Positions 6,984-16,454 of a stretch of 64,000 nucleotides of DNA are shown here, one piece after another. The stretch comes from JAJZIH01 sp021785265. GTDB lineage: Bacteria; Pseudomonadota; Gammaproteobacteria; JAKAQQ01. The DNA lies in contig DAHWSH010000050.1 of assembly GCA_027338645.1 (NCBI GenBank), positions 1-64,000 of the forward strand. The letters are read 5' to 3'. The stretch's first letter is position 1. Every line of letters begins with the position of its first letter. A model generated the notes under the pieces. That model worked only from the letters and a program-made list of their open reading frames with translations, searched no databases and had not been told where the DNA came from. The position numbers and the translations under genes are program-made.

Positions 6984-9900
6984 TCATCCAGGCGTATCCT
7001 CTCCCCGCTCGCTCAGGTTGAGCAGGGTGGTGTTGCCACCGATTGCCGAGGTATTGGTGGTGAGCACCCGCTCGACCGCAAAACGGTGGAGGTAATGGGG
7101 TCCTCCCGCCTTGGGTCCGGTTCCCGATAGACCGCTTCCCCCGAATGGCTGGACGCCGATCACGGCTCCGACCATGTTCCGGTTGATGTAGGTGTTGCCA
7201 CAAAAGGTTCCGCGGAAAAGTTCGCGCACGCGGCGTTCAATCCGGGAGTGGACACCCAAGGTGAGACCGAATCCGGTCTCGTTGATAGCCATAACGAGGG
7301 AGTCCAGCGACTCTCCCCGGAAACGCAGCACATGCAGGATGGGTCCGAAAATCTCGCCCCCGATCGATTGGATCGAATCCACCTCCACGAGGAGCGGCGC
7401 AAAAAAACATCCAGATGGGCCGGCTTCAGGAAGCGGCATTTCGTAGCGGATCCGGCCCTCGGCTTGCATCCGTTCCCGATGGGCCAAAAGGCGTCCGCGG
7501 GCCTCTTCATCGATCACCGGTCCGATGTCGGTCGCGATCCAGCGAGGATCCCCCAGGGTCAGGGTGGCGAGTGCGCCCTTGAGCATTTCCAGAACCCGGT
7601 CTGCAATCTCCTCCTGCAGGCACAGGACCCGAAGCGCCGAGCAGCGCTGGCCGGCGGACAAAAAAGCGGACTGCAGAACATCGGTCACGACTTGTTCGGG
7701 CAGCGCGGTGCTGTCCACGATCATGGCATTGAGCCCCCCGGTTTCGGCAACCAGGACCGGCAAGGCGCCACCCCGGCTGGCCAGGTTCTTCTGGATCTGC
7801 CAAGCCGTCTCGGTGGAGCCGGTGAACGCCACCCCGGTCAGGCCGGGATGGGTAGAGAGGGGTTGGCCAACCGATGGTCCATCGCCGGGAAGCAGCGCCA
7901 GAACGCCTGCCGGTAATCCCGCCTCCATCAGCAATCGTACCGCCTGGGCGGCCACGAGCGGAGTCTGCTCGGCCGGCTTGGCCACGACAGTATTGCCGGC
8001 AGCAAGGGCACCGGCGATTTGTGCCGTAAAAATGGCAAGCGGGAAATTCCAAGGGCTGATACAGGCAAAGACGCCACGTCCCTCGAGCCAGAGTTCGTTG
8101 CGTTCCCCAGTCGGTCCGGGGAGGAGGGTCGGCATCTCGAATTCGGCCCGGGCGCGCGCGGCATAGTAGCGCAGTGCATCCACGGCCTCGCGCAGCTCCG
8201 CCCAGGCATCCGGAATGGTTTTTCCGGCCTCGCGCACCAGAAGGCCGACCAAAAGCCCGCGGTCAGCCTCGAAACGCTCGGCGGCTTTTTCCAGGATAGC
8301 GGCGCGGGCGGATCCCCGCAGGCGGTTCCACTCCGGCTGGGCTTCCCGAGCCACGCGGACCGCCCGGACGACCTGCTCCGTCCCGGCCTCGTAGACGACC
8401 CCCACGATTTCGGACCGATCCGCCGGGCTGGTCACGGGGCGTGGCTCACCCTCCTCTTCGTGGTCAGCAATCCGGGGACGTGCCTCGAAGGGCCCCGGCC
8501 GGGTGCTGTCGCGCATTTCACGACGCAACGCTTCCCATTCCCGTCGGCTGGCCCGGTTGAGTCCACGGGAATTGCGTCTTTCCGGAAGATAAAGATCACC
8601 GGGCCGAGGGATGCGCGGATGCGGGGATCCGCCCGTGGCCCGCAGCTCCTCGACCGGATCGCTCACGATCGACTCGGCCGGGATGCGGGGATCCGCAATG
8701 CGATGGACGAAGGAGGTGTTGGCACCATTTTCAAGCAGCCGCCTGACCAGGTAGGGCAGAAGGTCGCGGTGGGCACCGCAGGGCGCATAGATCCGGCACG
8801 GGGCCTCAAAATCCGGATCTCCCCCGGCCGCAGCATAGAGGTTTTCGCCCATACCAAACAGGCGCTGGGACTCGAAGGACGAACCGGATCCCGCCAGTTC
8901 AATCAAGCAGGCCAGGGTCAACGCGTTATGGGTCGCAAACTGCGGATACAATCCGGCGTGCCGGAACAGCCCGGCTGCAGCAACCAAATACGACACGTCG
9001 GTTGCGGCCTTCCGCGTCAGCACCGGATAGTCACTCAGTCCCTCCTGTTGTGCCCATTTGATCTCACTGTCCCAGTAGGCTCCCTTGACGAGCCGGACTG
9101 GAATGGTTTTCCCGCTGTCCCGGGCCCATTCGCCCAACAGGTCGACCAGTGGGGTCACCCGCTTGCCGTAGGCCTGAACGGCCAGTCCGAGCAGCGGATA
9201 CTCGTTAAGTTCCCGCCGGCGGTAGACTCGTTCGAAAACCGCGAGTCCAAGCTCCAGGCGATGAGCCTCCTCGGCATCAATCGTGAGTCCGACCCCCGCA
9301 TCGCGGGCCTGAACCGCGAGGCGGGTCACCCGGTCCGCGAGGTCATTCAGCATCCGCCCGCTCTGGGAAAAATCGAAACGCGGGTGGAGGGCCGAAAGCT
9401 TGATGCTGATGCTGTCCGCATCGAGTCCCGCGGCTCCGCTGCGGGCCCGGGCCGTGGCCTCGATGGCCTGGGCATAGGCTTCCGCATAGCGGTCGGCATC
9501 GGCAAAGGTCAGGGCCGCTTCCCCCAGCATATCGAACGAGAAGCGATGCCGGCCGTCGCGGAGATTCCGTGCCTGCTCCAGGGCCGCATCGATCGTGGCT
9601 CCCATGACGAACTGGTTACCCATCATCTTCATGACACGCAGAAGCACCGTCCGGACCAAAGGCTCACTCCGGCGACCGACGAGCCGCAGCAGCGTCTCCC
9701 AACCGCTCGTCGACTCTTCCTCCTCCGGTTTGACCAGCTGGCCGGTCAAAAGCAGCCCCCAGCTGGCCGCATGGATGAGCCAGGAATCACTGCTTCCGAG
9801 GTGTCGCTGCCAGAGGGTCCCACCGATCTTGTCCTCGATCAGCCGATCCGCCGTCGCCCGGTCCGGAATACGGATCAGGGCCTCGGCCAGACCCATGAGA

Positions 9901-10172
9901 ACAATTCCCTCCCGGGTAGACAGGTCATATTCCGTGAGCAAATCCTCGATGCCGAGCCGCCACCCGCTTTTCCGCTCACGCACCGACCGAACCCACCGAA
10001 GCGCCCGGATCCTCGCATGGGACCGTTGCTCGGCATCCAGTGGGAAGGACTCGACGAGCGAGCCGAGCAGGGTTTTCTCATCCAGCAAAAAGAAGTCTTC
10101 GAGACTTTCTCCTCCCGGAAAAAATACCGGGGCGTCCGCCCAGACAAAATCGACCCCCCCCGAGCTCTTCAC
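6984..10172 (-). CDS. putA: Bifunctional proline dehydrogenase / glutamate-5-semialdehyde dehydrogenase
   Basis: A 1062-residue PutA that oxidises proline to glutamate in two steps. The FAD-dependent PRODH barrel is recognised by VRLVKGAYWDSEIKWAQ and by NGANTSFVHRIAD near its end. The aldehyde dehydrogenase half has GIFACISPWNFPL-like VFACISPWNFPLAIF, the catalytic Glu in VAETGGLN and the catalytic Cys in GQRCSALRVL (about residue 842). The ending with PFGGSGLSGTGPKAGG is typical of PutA. There is no N-terminal ribbon-helix-helix domain, so it belongs to the short form that does not act as its own repressor. The GTG start at 10172 overlaps the icd stop (GTGA). It is membrane-associated by family behaviour. 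Confidence 0.96.
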   Translation of the reverse strand: MKSSGGVDFVWADAPVFFPGGESLEDFFLLDEKTLLGSLVESFPLDAEQRSHARIRALRWVRSVRERKSGWRLGIEDLLTEYDLSTREGIVLMGLAEALIRIPDRATADRLIEDKIGGTLWQRHLGSSDSWLIHAASWGLLLTGQLVKPEEEESTSGWETLLRLVGRRSEPLVRTVLLRVMKMMGNQFVMGATIDAALEQARNLRDGRHRFSFDMLGEAALTFADADRYAEAYAQAIEATARARSGAAGLDADSISIKLSALHPRFDFSQSGRMLNDLADRVTRLAVQARDAGVGLTIDAEEAHRLELGLAVFERVYRRRELNEYPLLGLAVQAYGKRVTPLVDLLGEWARDSGKTIPVRLVKGAYWDSEIKWAQQEGLSDYPVLTRKAATDVSYLVAAAGLFRHAGLYPQFATHNALTLACLIELAGSGSSFESQRLFGMGENLYAAAGGDPDFEAPCRIYAPCGAHRDLLPYLVRRLLENGANTSFVHRIADPRIPAESIVSDPVEELRATGGSPHPRIPRPGDLYLPERRNSRGLNRASRREWEALRREMRDSTRPGPFEARPRIADHEEEGEPRPVTSPADRSEIVGVVYEAGTEQVVRAVRVAREAQPEWNRLRGSARAAILEKAAERFEADRGLLVGLLVREAGKTIPDAWAELREAVDALRYYAARARAEFEMPTLLPGPTGERNELWLEGRGVFACISPWNFPLAIFTAQIAGALAAGNTVVAKPAEQTPLVAAQAVRLLMEAGLPAGVLALLPGDGPSVGQPLSTHPGLTGVAFTGSTETAWQIQKNLASRGGALPVLVAETGGLNAMIVDSTALPEQVVTDVLQSAFLSAGQRCSALRVLCLQEEIADRVLEMLKGALATLTLGDPRWIATDIGPVIDEEARGRLLAHRERMQAEGRIRYEMPLPEAGPSGCFFAPLLVEVDSIQSIGGEIFGPILHVLRFRGESLDSLVMAINETGFGLTLGVHSRIERRVRELFRGTFCGNTYINRNMVGAVIGVQPFGGSGLSGTGPKAGGPHYLHRFAVERVLTTNTSAIGGNTTLLNLSERGEDTPG

Positions 10173-11413
10173 AGTCGTTCGATCAACGCATCGGCAAAGG
10201 CACTGGTCGAGACCTCACGGGCCTCCGTCATGAGCCTCGCAAAATCATAGGTCACGATCCGGTCCGCCAGCGTCCGTTCGTATCCCCGCTGGATCCGTTC
10301 CGCCGCTTCCGGCCAGCCGATGTACTCAAGGAGCAGGACTCCGGAAAAGAGGAGCGATCCGGGGTTCACGATGTTTTTTCCAGCATGCTTCGGCGCTGTG
10401 CCATGGGTGGCCTCAAACACGGCAATCCCATCTCCGATGTTCGCGCCCGGGGCAATCCCCATGCCACCGACCTCCGCAGCCACTGCATCCGAGAGGTAAT
10501 CGCCGTTCAGGTTCGGGGTGGCAATGACATCGAACTCATCCGGCCTAAGCAGCATCATCTGAAACATGATGTCCGCGATCCGGTCCTTGATCACGATCCG
10601 ACCTTCCGGAACCCGGCCGTGATATCGGCCCGTCACCTCCTCCTCGGTCACGATCCGGTCACCGAACTCGCGCTGGGCCAGTTCATAGCCCCAGTTGCGG
10701 AAAGCACCTTCGGTGAACTTCATGATATTCCCCTTGTGAACGAGCGTGACGCTCCGCCGACCATGCTCCACCGCATAGGTGATGGCCTGACGCACGAGCC
10801 GTTCGGTTCCGAAGCGGGAAATCGGCTTCACCCCGAGCCCGGCACCCTCGAAGAAGGTCGCCTTCATTTCGTCCCGGAGAAAACGCGCCAGTCGTTCGTT
10901 TTCCGGGGTTCCGGCCGCGTATTCAATGCCGGCATAGACGTCTTCCGTATTCTCACGGAACAGAACGACATCGATCTTTTCCGGTTCACGGAGCGGTGAG
11001 GGCACACCCTGATAGTAGCGGACAGGTCTCACGCAGGCATAGAGGTCGAGGGCCTGGCGAAGACTCACGTTGAGGGACCGGAAACCCCCACCCACCGGCG
11101 TCGTGAGAGGACCCTTGATCGACACCCAAAGGTCCTTCATCCACTGGAGCGTTTCGGCCGGAAAATAATCCCCACCGGTCCGGGTCCCGGCCTTCTCACC
11201 GAGGAAAAGTTCAACCCAGTGAATTTTCCGCCGCCCGCCATAGGCTTTTTGCACGGCTGCATCCCAGATCCGGAGACAGGCCGGGGTGATGTCGACACCG
11301 ATTCCGTCTCCCTCGACATAGCCAATCCAGGGGTCGTCCGGAACCTCGAGATGCCCCTTTTCAAAACGGATGGGGTGGCCCCCCGGTGGAGGTTGAATCA
11401 GTTTTTTACTCAT
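10169..11413 (-). CDS. icd: Isocitrate dehydrogenase (probably NADP-dependent)
   Basis: A 414-residue homodimer-type isocitrate dehydrogenase of the TCA cycle, close to the E. coli enzyme in length. Visible landmarks are RSLNVSLRQALDLYACVRP (substrate-binding Ser and Arg residues), VLFRENTEDVYAGIE, and the coenzyme loop ATHGTAPKHAG followed by NIVNPGS. In E. coli the coenzyme-selecting positions are Lys344, Tyr345 and Val351. Here they are Lys, His and Val, so NADP use is likely, with His replacing Tyr. A strong GAGGAG precedes the ATG. It lies 30 bases after arnD and its stop overlaps putA. Confidence 0.95.
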   Translation of the reverse strand: MSKKLIQPPPGGHPIRFEKGHLEVPDDPWIGYVEGDGIGVDITPACLRIWDAAVQKAYGGRRKIHWVELFLGEKAGTRTGGDYFPAETLQWMKDLWVSIKGPLTTPVGGGFRSLNVSLRQALDLYACVRPVRYYQGVPSPLREPEKIDVVLFRENTEDVYAGIEYAAGTPENERLARFLRDEMKATFFEGAGLGVKPISRFGTERLVRQAITYAVEHGRRSVTLVHKGNIMKFTEGAFRNWGYELAQREFGDRIVTEEEVTGRYHGRVPEGRIVIKDRIADIMFQMMLLRPDEFDVIATPNLNGDYLSDAVAAEVGGMGIAPGANIGDGIAVFEATHGTAPKHAGKNIVNPGSLLFSGVLLLEYIGWPEAAERIQRGYERTLADRIVTYDFARLMTEAREVSTSAFADALIERL

Positions 11414-11443
11414 CAGTCGACTCCTCGAGACAAGAACGGAAAA

Positions 11444-12379
11444 TCAGGCGGCCCGGCCAGCCTTATCCCTCCGGGCCGCATCCGGGGAATCCTCCTGTAA
11501 GGCCAAAAAACCACTCCGCCCGGGAATCGAGCCCTGGCGAACCCGGCATGCCGGGCAGGAAGCCCGGTCGAGCCCCCGGTAAAACGTTCCCAGGTCGACC
11601 AAGTCCACACCCGCCTCTCGCCAGCGCAGCAGAAGCCGCTTGAGCTGAGGCCGGTAGCGGATCCCTTCGAGTTCGGCATGGAGTGTCCAGACCTGATCCC
11701 GCGCCTCTGCCAGGGTTTTTTCAAACAGCCGGTCCAGGATTGAATCGACCTCGTCTCCTTCCCGACCGATCAACTCGTCGAGCGTGGGAAGGGTTGTCGG
11801 AATCTGCAGGCAGCGGAAAACGCGGGAGTCAAATCGGGGGTAAAAGGGGAACCGGCCGCGGGTATCACTGGCATAGGCCAGCCCGTACTCCTCCTCGAGG
11901 GCAAATGCGGTCTCGTTCATCTGCCAGCCCGCGGCCCCGACCGTGGACGGCCGAGTGCCGAAAACCGCGGCGTAGGCACGCAGAGCACGCGTAAATTCCC
12001 GCTGCGTCCAAGCCGCATCTGCCCGAGTCACCCCATCCTGCCACCGGCAATGATCGTAAGCATGGAGCCCCACCTCGAAGCCCGCGTCCCTGACCCGGCG
12101 CATCTCCTCGCCCATCCGCCGCCCGATATCGGGTCCCGGGAGGAGCACGCCGTAAAGGAGCGTGCGGATCCCGTAGTTCTGGACGATCGAGGTTCGCCGC
12201 ACTTTCCCGGCAAAACCGGGACGAAAGACGCGCCGGATCGCCCGACCCGTATGGTCGGGACCGACTGAAAAGAGGAAGGTGGCACCGACGCCGATTTCGA
12301 GAAAGAGGCTCCGCAGACCCGGAACCCCGATTCGGGTACCGCGCAGGGTATCGACATCGACCTTGAGCGCGATACGCAT
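11444..12379 (-). CDS. arnD: Undecaprenyl-phosphate 4-deoxy-4-formamido-L-arabinose deformylase
   Basis: A 311-residue NodB/polysaccharide-deacetylase fold enzyme that removes the formyl group from undecaprenyl-phosphate-L-Ara4FN, in a late step before transfer to lipid A. The start ALKVDVDTLRGTRIGVPGL is diagnostic for ArnD. Metal-binding residues are seen in KVDVDT and GLHAYDHCRWQD (the two His), with QMNETAF further on. Last of the seven arn genes here, it starts 5 bases after the UDP-glucuronate decarboxylase stop. By family it acts at the cytoplasmic face of the inner membrane. Confidence 0.95.
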   Translation of the reverse strand: MRIALKVDVDTLRGTRIGVPGLRSLFLEIGVGATFLFSVGPDHTGRAIRRVFRPGFAGKVRRTSIVQNYGIRTLLYGVLLPGPDIGRRMGEEMRRVRDAGFEVGLHAYDHCRWQDGVTRADAAWTQREFTRALRAYAAVFGTRPSTVGAAGWQMNETAFALEEEYGLAYASDTRGRFPFYPRFDSRVFRCLQIPTTLPTLDELIGREGDEVDSILDRLFEKTLAEARDQVWTLHAELEGIRYRPQLKRLLLRWREAGVDLVDLGTFYRGLDRASCPACRVRQGSIPGRSGFLALQEDSPDAARRDKAGRAA

Positions 12380-12384
12380 GAGCC

Positions 12385-13443
12385 TCAGTCGGAGGCCTCC
12401 TCGCTGACTAGGCGTCCCGCCTGGGCCACATCTTCCCGGTAGGCTTCAAAAATCCGCTGAAGCGCGGTGTCGAAATCCACTTGGGGCTCCCAGCCAAGCT
12501 CGCGCCGGGCGGCCTCGATCGAGGGCACACGGTTTTCGATGTCCTGGTAGCCCTCCCCGTAATAGTCGCTGGCACTGACTTCGATCAGGCGAACGGATCG
12601 GGCCGTGGCCGCATACTCCGGATACCCCCGAGCCAGCTCCAGCATCCGTTCGGCCAACTCCCTCACGGAATACTGGTTTTGGGGATTGCCGATGTTATAG
12701 ATGCGCCGGCTCGCCGCCCCCCCCTCGTTTCGGATGATGCGCAAGAGAGCATCCACCCCATCGTCGATATAGGTATAGGAACGTCGACGCCGGCCACCGT
12801 CGACGAGCCGGATATTCTCGCCCCGGACGATATGGCCGAGGAACTGGGTCACCACGCGCGAACTGCCCTCCTTGGCCGCATGAATGCTGTCCAACCCGGG
12901 ACCGATCCAGTTGAACGGACGAATCAGGGTGAAATCCAGTTGTTCCTCGATCCCATAAGCCCAGATCACGCGGTCGAGCAGCTGTTTCGAACAGCTGTAG
13001 ATCCACCGCTGCTTGGGAATCGGACCCAGCACGCAGTTGGATTCATACGGGTCGAAGGCAGGATCCGGACACATCCCATAGACTTCGGACGTGGACGGGA
13101 AGATGACCCGTTTCCGGTAACGGACGCACTGCCGGATAATCGGCAGATTGGCCTCGAAATCCAGCTGAAAGACCTTGAGGGGCTCCCGGACATAGGTCGC
13201 GGGTGTGGCAATGGCCACCAAGGGCAGGATCACATCACATTTCTTGACGTGGTACTCGACCCACTCGCGGTTGATCGTGATGTCACCCTCGAAAAAATGG
13301 AAGCGGGGATGTTCGGTGAGGGCCGTGATCCGATCCGAAAACATATCCATGCCGAAAACCACCCAGTCGGTTTCCTCGAGGATACGTTGGCTCAGGTGAT
13401 GGCCGATGAAACCATTAACCCCGAGAATGAGAATTTTCTTCAC
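12385..13443 (-). CDS. arnA: UDP-glucuronate oxidative decarboxylase (stand-alone ArnA C-terminal half)
   Basis: A 352-residue extended short-chain dehydrogenase that converts UDP-glucuronate to UDP-4-keto-arabinose with NAD, the first committed step toward L-Ara4N. It shows the nucleotide motif GVNGFIGHHL, the active-site Ser-Glu in STSEVYGM, Tyr and Lys in YSCSKQLLDRVIWAYG, and the basic stretch before SYTYIDDGVDALL that corresponds to the catalytic Arg region of E. coli ArnA. In E. coli this is the C-terminal domain of bifunctional ArnA; here it is a separate gene overlapping the end of the formyltransferase gene by 29 bases. A UDP-glucose dehydrogenase to make its substrate is not in the window. 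Confidence 0.93.
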   Translation of the reverse strand: MKKILILGVNGFIGHHLSQRILEETDWVVFGMDMFSDRITALTEHPRFHFFEGDITINREWVEYHVKKCDVILPLVAIATPATYVREPLKVFQLDFEANLPIIRQCVRYRKRVIFPSTSEVYGMCPDPAFDPYESNCVLGPIPKQRWIYSCSKQLLDRVIWAYGIEEQLDFTLIRPFNWIGPGLDSIHAAKEGSSRVVTQFLGHIVRGENIRLVDGGRRRRSYTYIDDGVDALLRIIRNEGGAASRRIYNIGNPQNQYSVRELAERMLELARGYPEYAATARSVRLIEVSASDYYGEGYQDIENRVPSIEAARRELGWEPQVDFDTALQRIFEAYREDVAQAGRLVSEEASD

Positions 13444-14356
13444 GAGGGCTCCCTAACGCGACGGGATTCAGGAGATCCGGTGGGCAACCGGCATCCGGTG
13501 GATGCCAGCGGTATTTTAACACCTCGATTCGTCTCCCGTCGCCGCAATCCGCGAAAATCCCATCCCCTGCCCGGTAGAGGGTGGGTCGCCGATGGCGAGC
13601 CGGTTCGCGATCGGGGCGGGCGCGGTCGATCCACAACCGGCTCGGGCCACAGTCCGTGAAGGCACCCGGGAAAGGTGGAGCCACGGCCCGAATCAGGTTA
13701 TGGATCTCGAGTGCGGTTCGCCGCCAGTCGATGCGTCCGTCTTCGGGGCACCGGCGTCCATAATATTCGTCGCGGAGGAACGGCAGGGGTCGTGGATTCG
13801 CCTGGCCGGCCACGAGCGGCCCGAGGCTCCGGGTCAGGACCATCTCCGCTGCGAAAGCGACCTTCCGGGACACGTCGAGGGCCTGGTCGGAAAGCAGGAT
13901 GGGGATGGCCATCTGGTCCACGAGTGCACCAGCGTCCGCACGTTCGGTCATGTAGTGGAGACTCGCGCCGGTCTCCCGCTCGCCCCGGAGGATGGCCCAG
14001 TTGACGGGTGCACGTCCCCGGTAGCGGGGCAGAAGCGAACCATGCAGGTTGAGTGCTCCCTGGCGGGCTGTCCGGAGCAGGGAAGATGGCAAAAGATACC
14101 GATAGTAGAAGGAGAAGAGGAAATCAGGCGCGAGGGCTGAAAGCTCCGCCTCAAGCCCGGGCAGGGCTGTCTGGTCCGGTTCGATACAGGGTAAGTGCTC
14201 GCGACTGGCGAGTTCGCGGACGCTGCCGTACCAACGGGACTCCAGGGGATCATCGGGATGCGTGACAACCAGAGCCACTTCGATCCCCTGGTCGAGGAGG
14301 ACGGCCAGTCCCCGGCATCCGACCTCGTGGTAGGCGAAAACGACGGCCCGGGTCAT
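13415..14356 (-). CDS. arnA: UDP-4-amino-4-deoxy-L-arabinose formyltransferase (stand-alone ArnA N-terminal half)
   Basis: A 313-residue formyltransferase that uses 10-formyl-tetrahydrofolate to formylate UDP-L-Ara4N. The catalytic Asn and His are in LNLHGSLLPRYRGRAPVNW and the catalytic Asp in ERADAGALVDQ, as in the N-terminal domain of E. coli ArnA. A smaller C-terminal OB-like domain follows, beginning near PEDGRIDW. The protein ends instead of running on into a dehydrogenase, so ArnA is split. Its start overlaps the arnC stop by ATGA and its end overlaps the decarboxylase gene by 29 bases, which suggests the two proteins may still act together. Confidence 0.93.
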   Translation of the reverse strand: MTRAVVFAYHEVGCRGLAVLLDQGIEVALVVTHPDDPLESRWYGSVRELASREHLPCIEPDQTALPGLEAELSALAPDFLFSFYYRYLLPSSLLRTARQGALNLHGSLLPRYRGRAPVNWAILRGERETGASLHYMTERADAGALVDQMAIPILLSDQALDVSRKVAFAAEMVLTRSLGPLVAGQANPRPLPFLRDEYYGRRCPEDGRIDWRRTALEIHNLIRAVAPPFPGAFTDCGPSRLWIDRARPDREPARHRRPTLYRAGDGIFADCGDGRRIEVLKYRWHPPDAGCPPDLLNPVALGSPREENSHSRG

Positions 14357-15312
14357 GCCCGGGGGGTCCCGGACCGTTCCAGCACCGCCTGGATGAGGTA
14401 ACGCGGACGCTTCTGGACTTGCTGGTAGATCCGTCCGACATACTCGCCGAGAAGGCCGATGCCGAACAGAAGTACGCCGATCAGGAAAAAAACGATCCCG
14501 AAGAGGGTAAAGACCCCCTTCACCTGCGGGCCAAAAAAGATTCGCTGGAAGGCGAGATAGAGCACGAGAATCCCGGAAGACAAGGCCAAGACGATCCCCA
14601 GGAGCGAAAAGATCTGGAGCGGGACCACGGAAAATCCGGTGACCAAGTCAAAGTTGAGACGGATCAGCCGATAGAGGGAATATTTGGAATGTCCCGACTG
14701 GCGCTCATCGTGCTCGACTTCGATCTCGGTGGGATGGGCCGCAAAAAGATACGCCAGCGCGGGAATGAAGGTGTGGATTTCCTCGCAGCGGTTGATCGCA
14801 TCCACGATGGATCGGTCATAACCGCGGAGCATGCACCCCTGATCCGTCATATGAACACGCGTGATCCGTTCACGGATCCGGTTCATGAGACGGGATGCGA
14901 GGCGGCGCCAGAGGTGGTCGCGGCGCTGGCGCCGAATGGTGCCGACATAGTCGTACCCGGTATCCAGGGCCTCGAGCAGGCGCGGAATTTCCTCGGGCGG
15001 ATTCTGGAGATCGGCATCCAGGGTCACGATCCGGCGCCCGCGCGCGAACTCGAACCCGGCGAGGATGGCCGCGTGCTGGCCGAAGTTGGACTGAAAAAAC
15101 ACGATTCGGATCGTATCCGGACGCCGCTCGAACAGCTGACGCAACAAAACCGGCGAGCGATCCCGACTTCCATCGTCGACAAAAATCACTTCCCAGCTCC
15201 GACCCAGCTGATCCAGCACCGGAAACAGGCGATCGCAGAGGGCGTTGAGGCTGTCTTCTTCGTTGTAAACCGGAATAATAATGGACAGATCGGGCGTGAC
15301 GGGACCGTTCAT
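14353..15312 (-). CDS. arnC: Undecaprenyl-phosphate L-Ara4FN transferase
   Basis: A 319-residue family 2 glycosyltransferase that moves L-Ara4FN onto undecaprenyl phosphate at the inner membrane. The N-terminal catalytic domain begins LSIIIPVYNEEDSL and contains VTLDADLQNPPEEIP, with the metal-binding Asp residues, and HMTDQGCMLRGY. Two C-terminal membrane helices (about residues 230-300) end in LGEYVGRIYQQVQKRPRYL. All of these are typical of ArnC. The ATG at 15312 overlaps the arnB stop. Confidence 0.96.
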   Translation of the reverse strand: MNGPVTPDLSIIIPVYNEEDSLNALCDRLFPVLDQLGRSWEVIFVDDGSRDRSPVLLRQLFERRPDTIRIVFFQSNFGQHAAILAGFEFARGRRIVTLDADLQNPPEEIPRLLEALDTGYDYVGTIRRQRRDHLWRRLASRLMNRIRERITRVHMTDQGCMLRGYDRSIVDAINRCEEIHTFIPALAYLFAAHPTEIEVEHDERQSGHSKYSLYRLIRLNFDLVTGFSVVPLQIFSLLGIVLALSSGILVLYLAFQRIFFGPQVKGVFTLFGIVFFLIGVLLFGIGLLGEYVGRIYQQVQKRPRYLIQAVLERSGTPRA

Positions 15313-16454
15313 GCTCCGCCCCCACCCAGAACCTCTCCCAAGACCCGGCAGACCCGATCCACCTCGGCTTCGGTCATGGCCGGGAAAAGCGGCAGCGTGA
15401 TGGTTTCCCGGCCGATGCGTTCGGCATTCGGAAACTGGCCCGGATGCCAGTCACACAGCGAGCGGTACAGGGTGAGCGGTGGCAGAGCCGGGTAATGCAT
15501 GCCGATGCCGATCCCCTGCTCCCGCATCCGTTCCTGAAGCTGCCGCCGCCCAAAGCCCCGTGTCTCGAAGGGTACGAGTACCGTAAACATGTGCCAGGCG
15601 TGTCCCTCGTCTCCTCGTTCGGGGAGGACGAGCCCCCAGGGATTCGTGCCCAGTCGATCGAAATAGTGGCCGGCCAGTTCGCGTCGACGTCGGTTGAACT
15701 CGTCGAGATGCTTGAGCTGTCCGAGTCCGACACGAGCCGCCACGTCGCTCAGGTTATGTTTGCCGGCTGCCAGCTCGACATCATAACTGCCATCCTCGGC
15801 CTTACGCAGGCCGTGGAAACGCAGTCGTTCGAGCCGGTCGACCCACTCGGACTGTCCAGCCGGCAGGGAAATGGCTGCGCCTTCGATCGTGGTCATATTC
15901 TTGTTGGCATGGAAACTGAAACAGACCAGATCCCCGAAACTGCCGATTTCCCGCCCGCGGTATCGCGCCCCGATGGCATGCGCGGCATCCTCGACTACGA
16001 TCAGGTGGTGACGACGGGCCAAGGCATGCAGCGCCTCCAAGTCGACGGGAAGACCGGAAAAATGCACCGGCATGATCGCCCGGGTTCGTGGAGACAGGGC
16101 GGCGGCCACGGCAGAGGCCGTGAGATTGCGGCTCGCGAGTCCGACATCCACGAAAACCGGTGTCGCCCCCACCCGGACAACCACATTGGCACTCGCTGCA
16201 AAGGTCATGGCCGGTACGATCACCTCATCACCCGGTCCCACGCCTGTGGCACGCAGGGATTCTTCGAGTGCACCGGTCGCATGGGCGTAGCACAACACAC
16301 GACGATCATTGCCGAACCGGGACACGAGGGCCCCCTCGAGTTCGGCGACCCGCGGACCCGAGGTGATCCATCCGGATCGAAGGACATCGACCACACCCGC
16401 GAGGGTCTCCTCGTCAAGAGTGGGTCGGGTAAAGGGCAGGAAGGGTTCGCTCAT
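15309..16454 (-). CDS. arnB: UDP-4-amino-4-deoxy-L-arabinose--oxoglutarate aminotransferase
   Basis: A 381-residue PLP aminotransferase of the DegT/DnrJ/EryC1 family that turns UDP-4-keto-arabinose into UDP-L-Ara4N using glutamate. It begins MSEPFLPFTRPTLDEETL. PLP-binding features are VVEDAAHAIGARYRGREIGS and the Schiff-base lysine in SFHANKNMTTIEGA. The C-terminus has GIGMHYPALPPLTLYR, seen in ArnB. The start at 16454 is chosen because it overlaps the arnE stop by ATGA and matches the family N-terminus; the open frame upstream merely runs through arnE and arnT. Confidence 0.96.
   Translation of the reverse strand: MSEPFLPFTRPTLDEETLAGVVDVLRSGWITSGPRVAELEGALVSRFGNDRRVLCYAHATGALEESLRATGVGPGDEVIVPAMTFAASANVVVRVGATPVFVDVGLASRNLTASAVAAALSPRTRAIMPVHFSGLPVDLEALHALARRHHLIVVEDAAHAIGARYRGREIGSFGDLVCFSFHANKNMTTIEGAAISLPAGQSEWVDRLERLRFHGLRKAEDGSYDVELAAGKHNLSDVAARVGLGQLKHLDEFNRRRRELAGHYFDRLGTNPWGLVLPERGDEGHAWHMFTVLVPFETRGFGRRQLQERMREQGIGIGMHYPALPPLTLYRSLCDWHPGQFPNAERIGRETITLPLFPAMTEAEVDRVCRVLGEVLGGGGA

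Noticed and set aside
8019..10250. A 743-codon open frame antisense to putA
   Set aside because: It lies wholly opposite a clear PutA sequence, has no family resemblance and reflects third-position G+C bias in the opposite strand.
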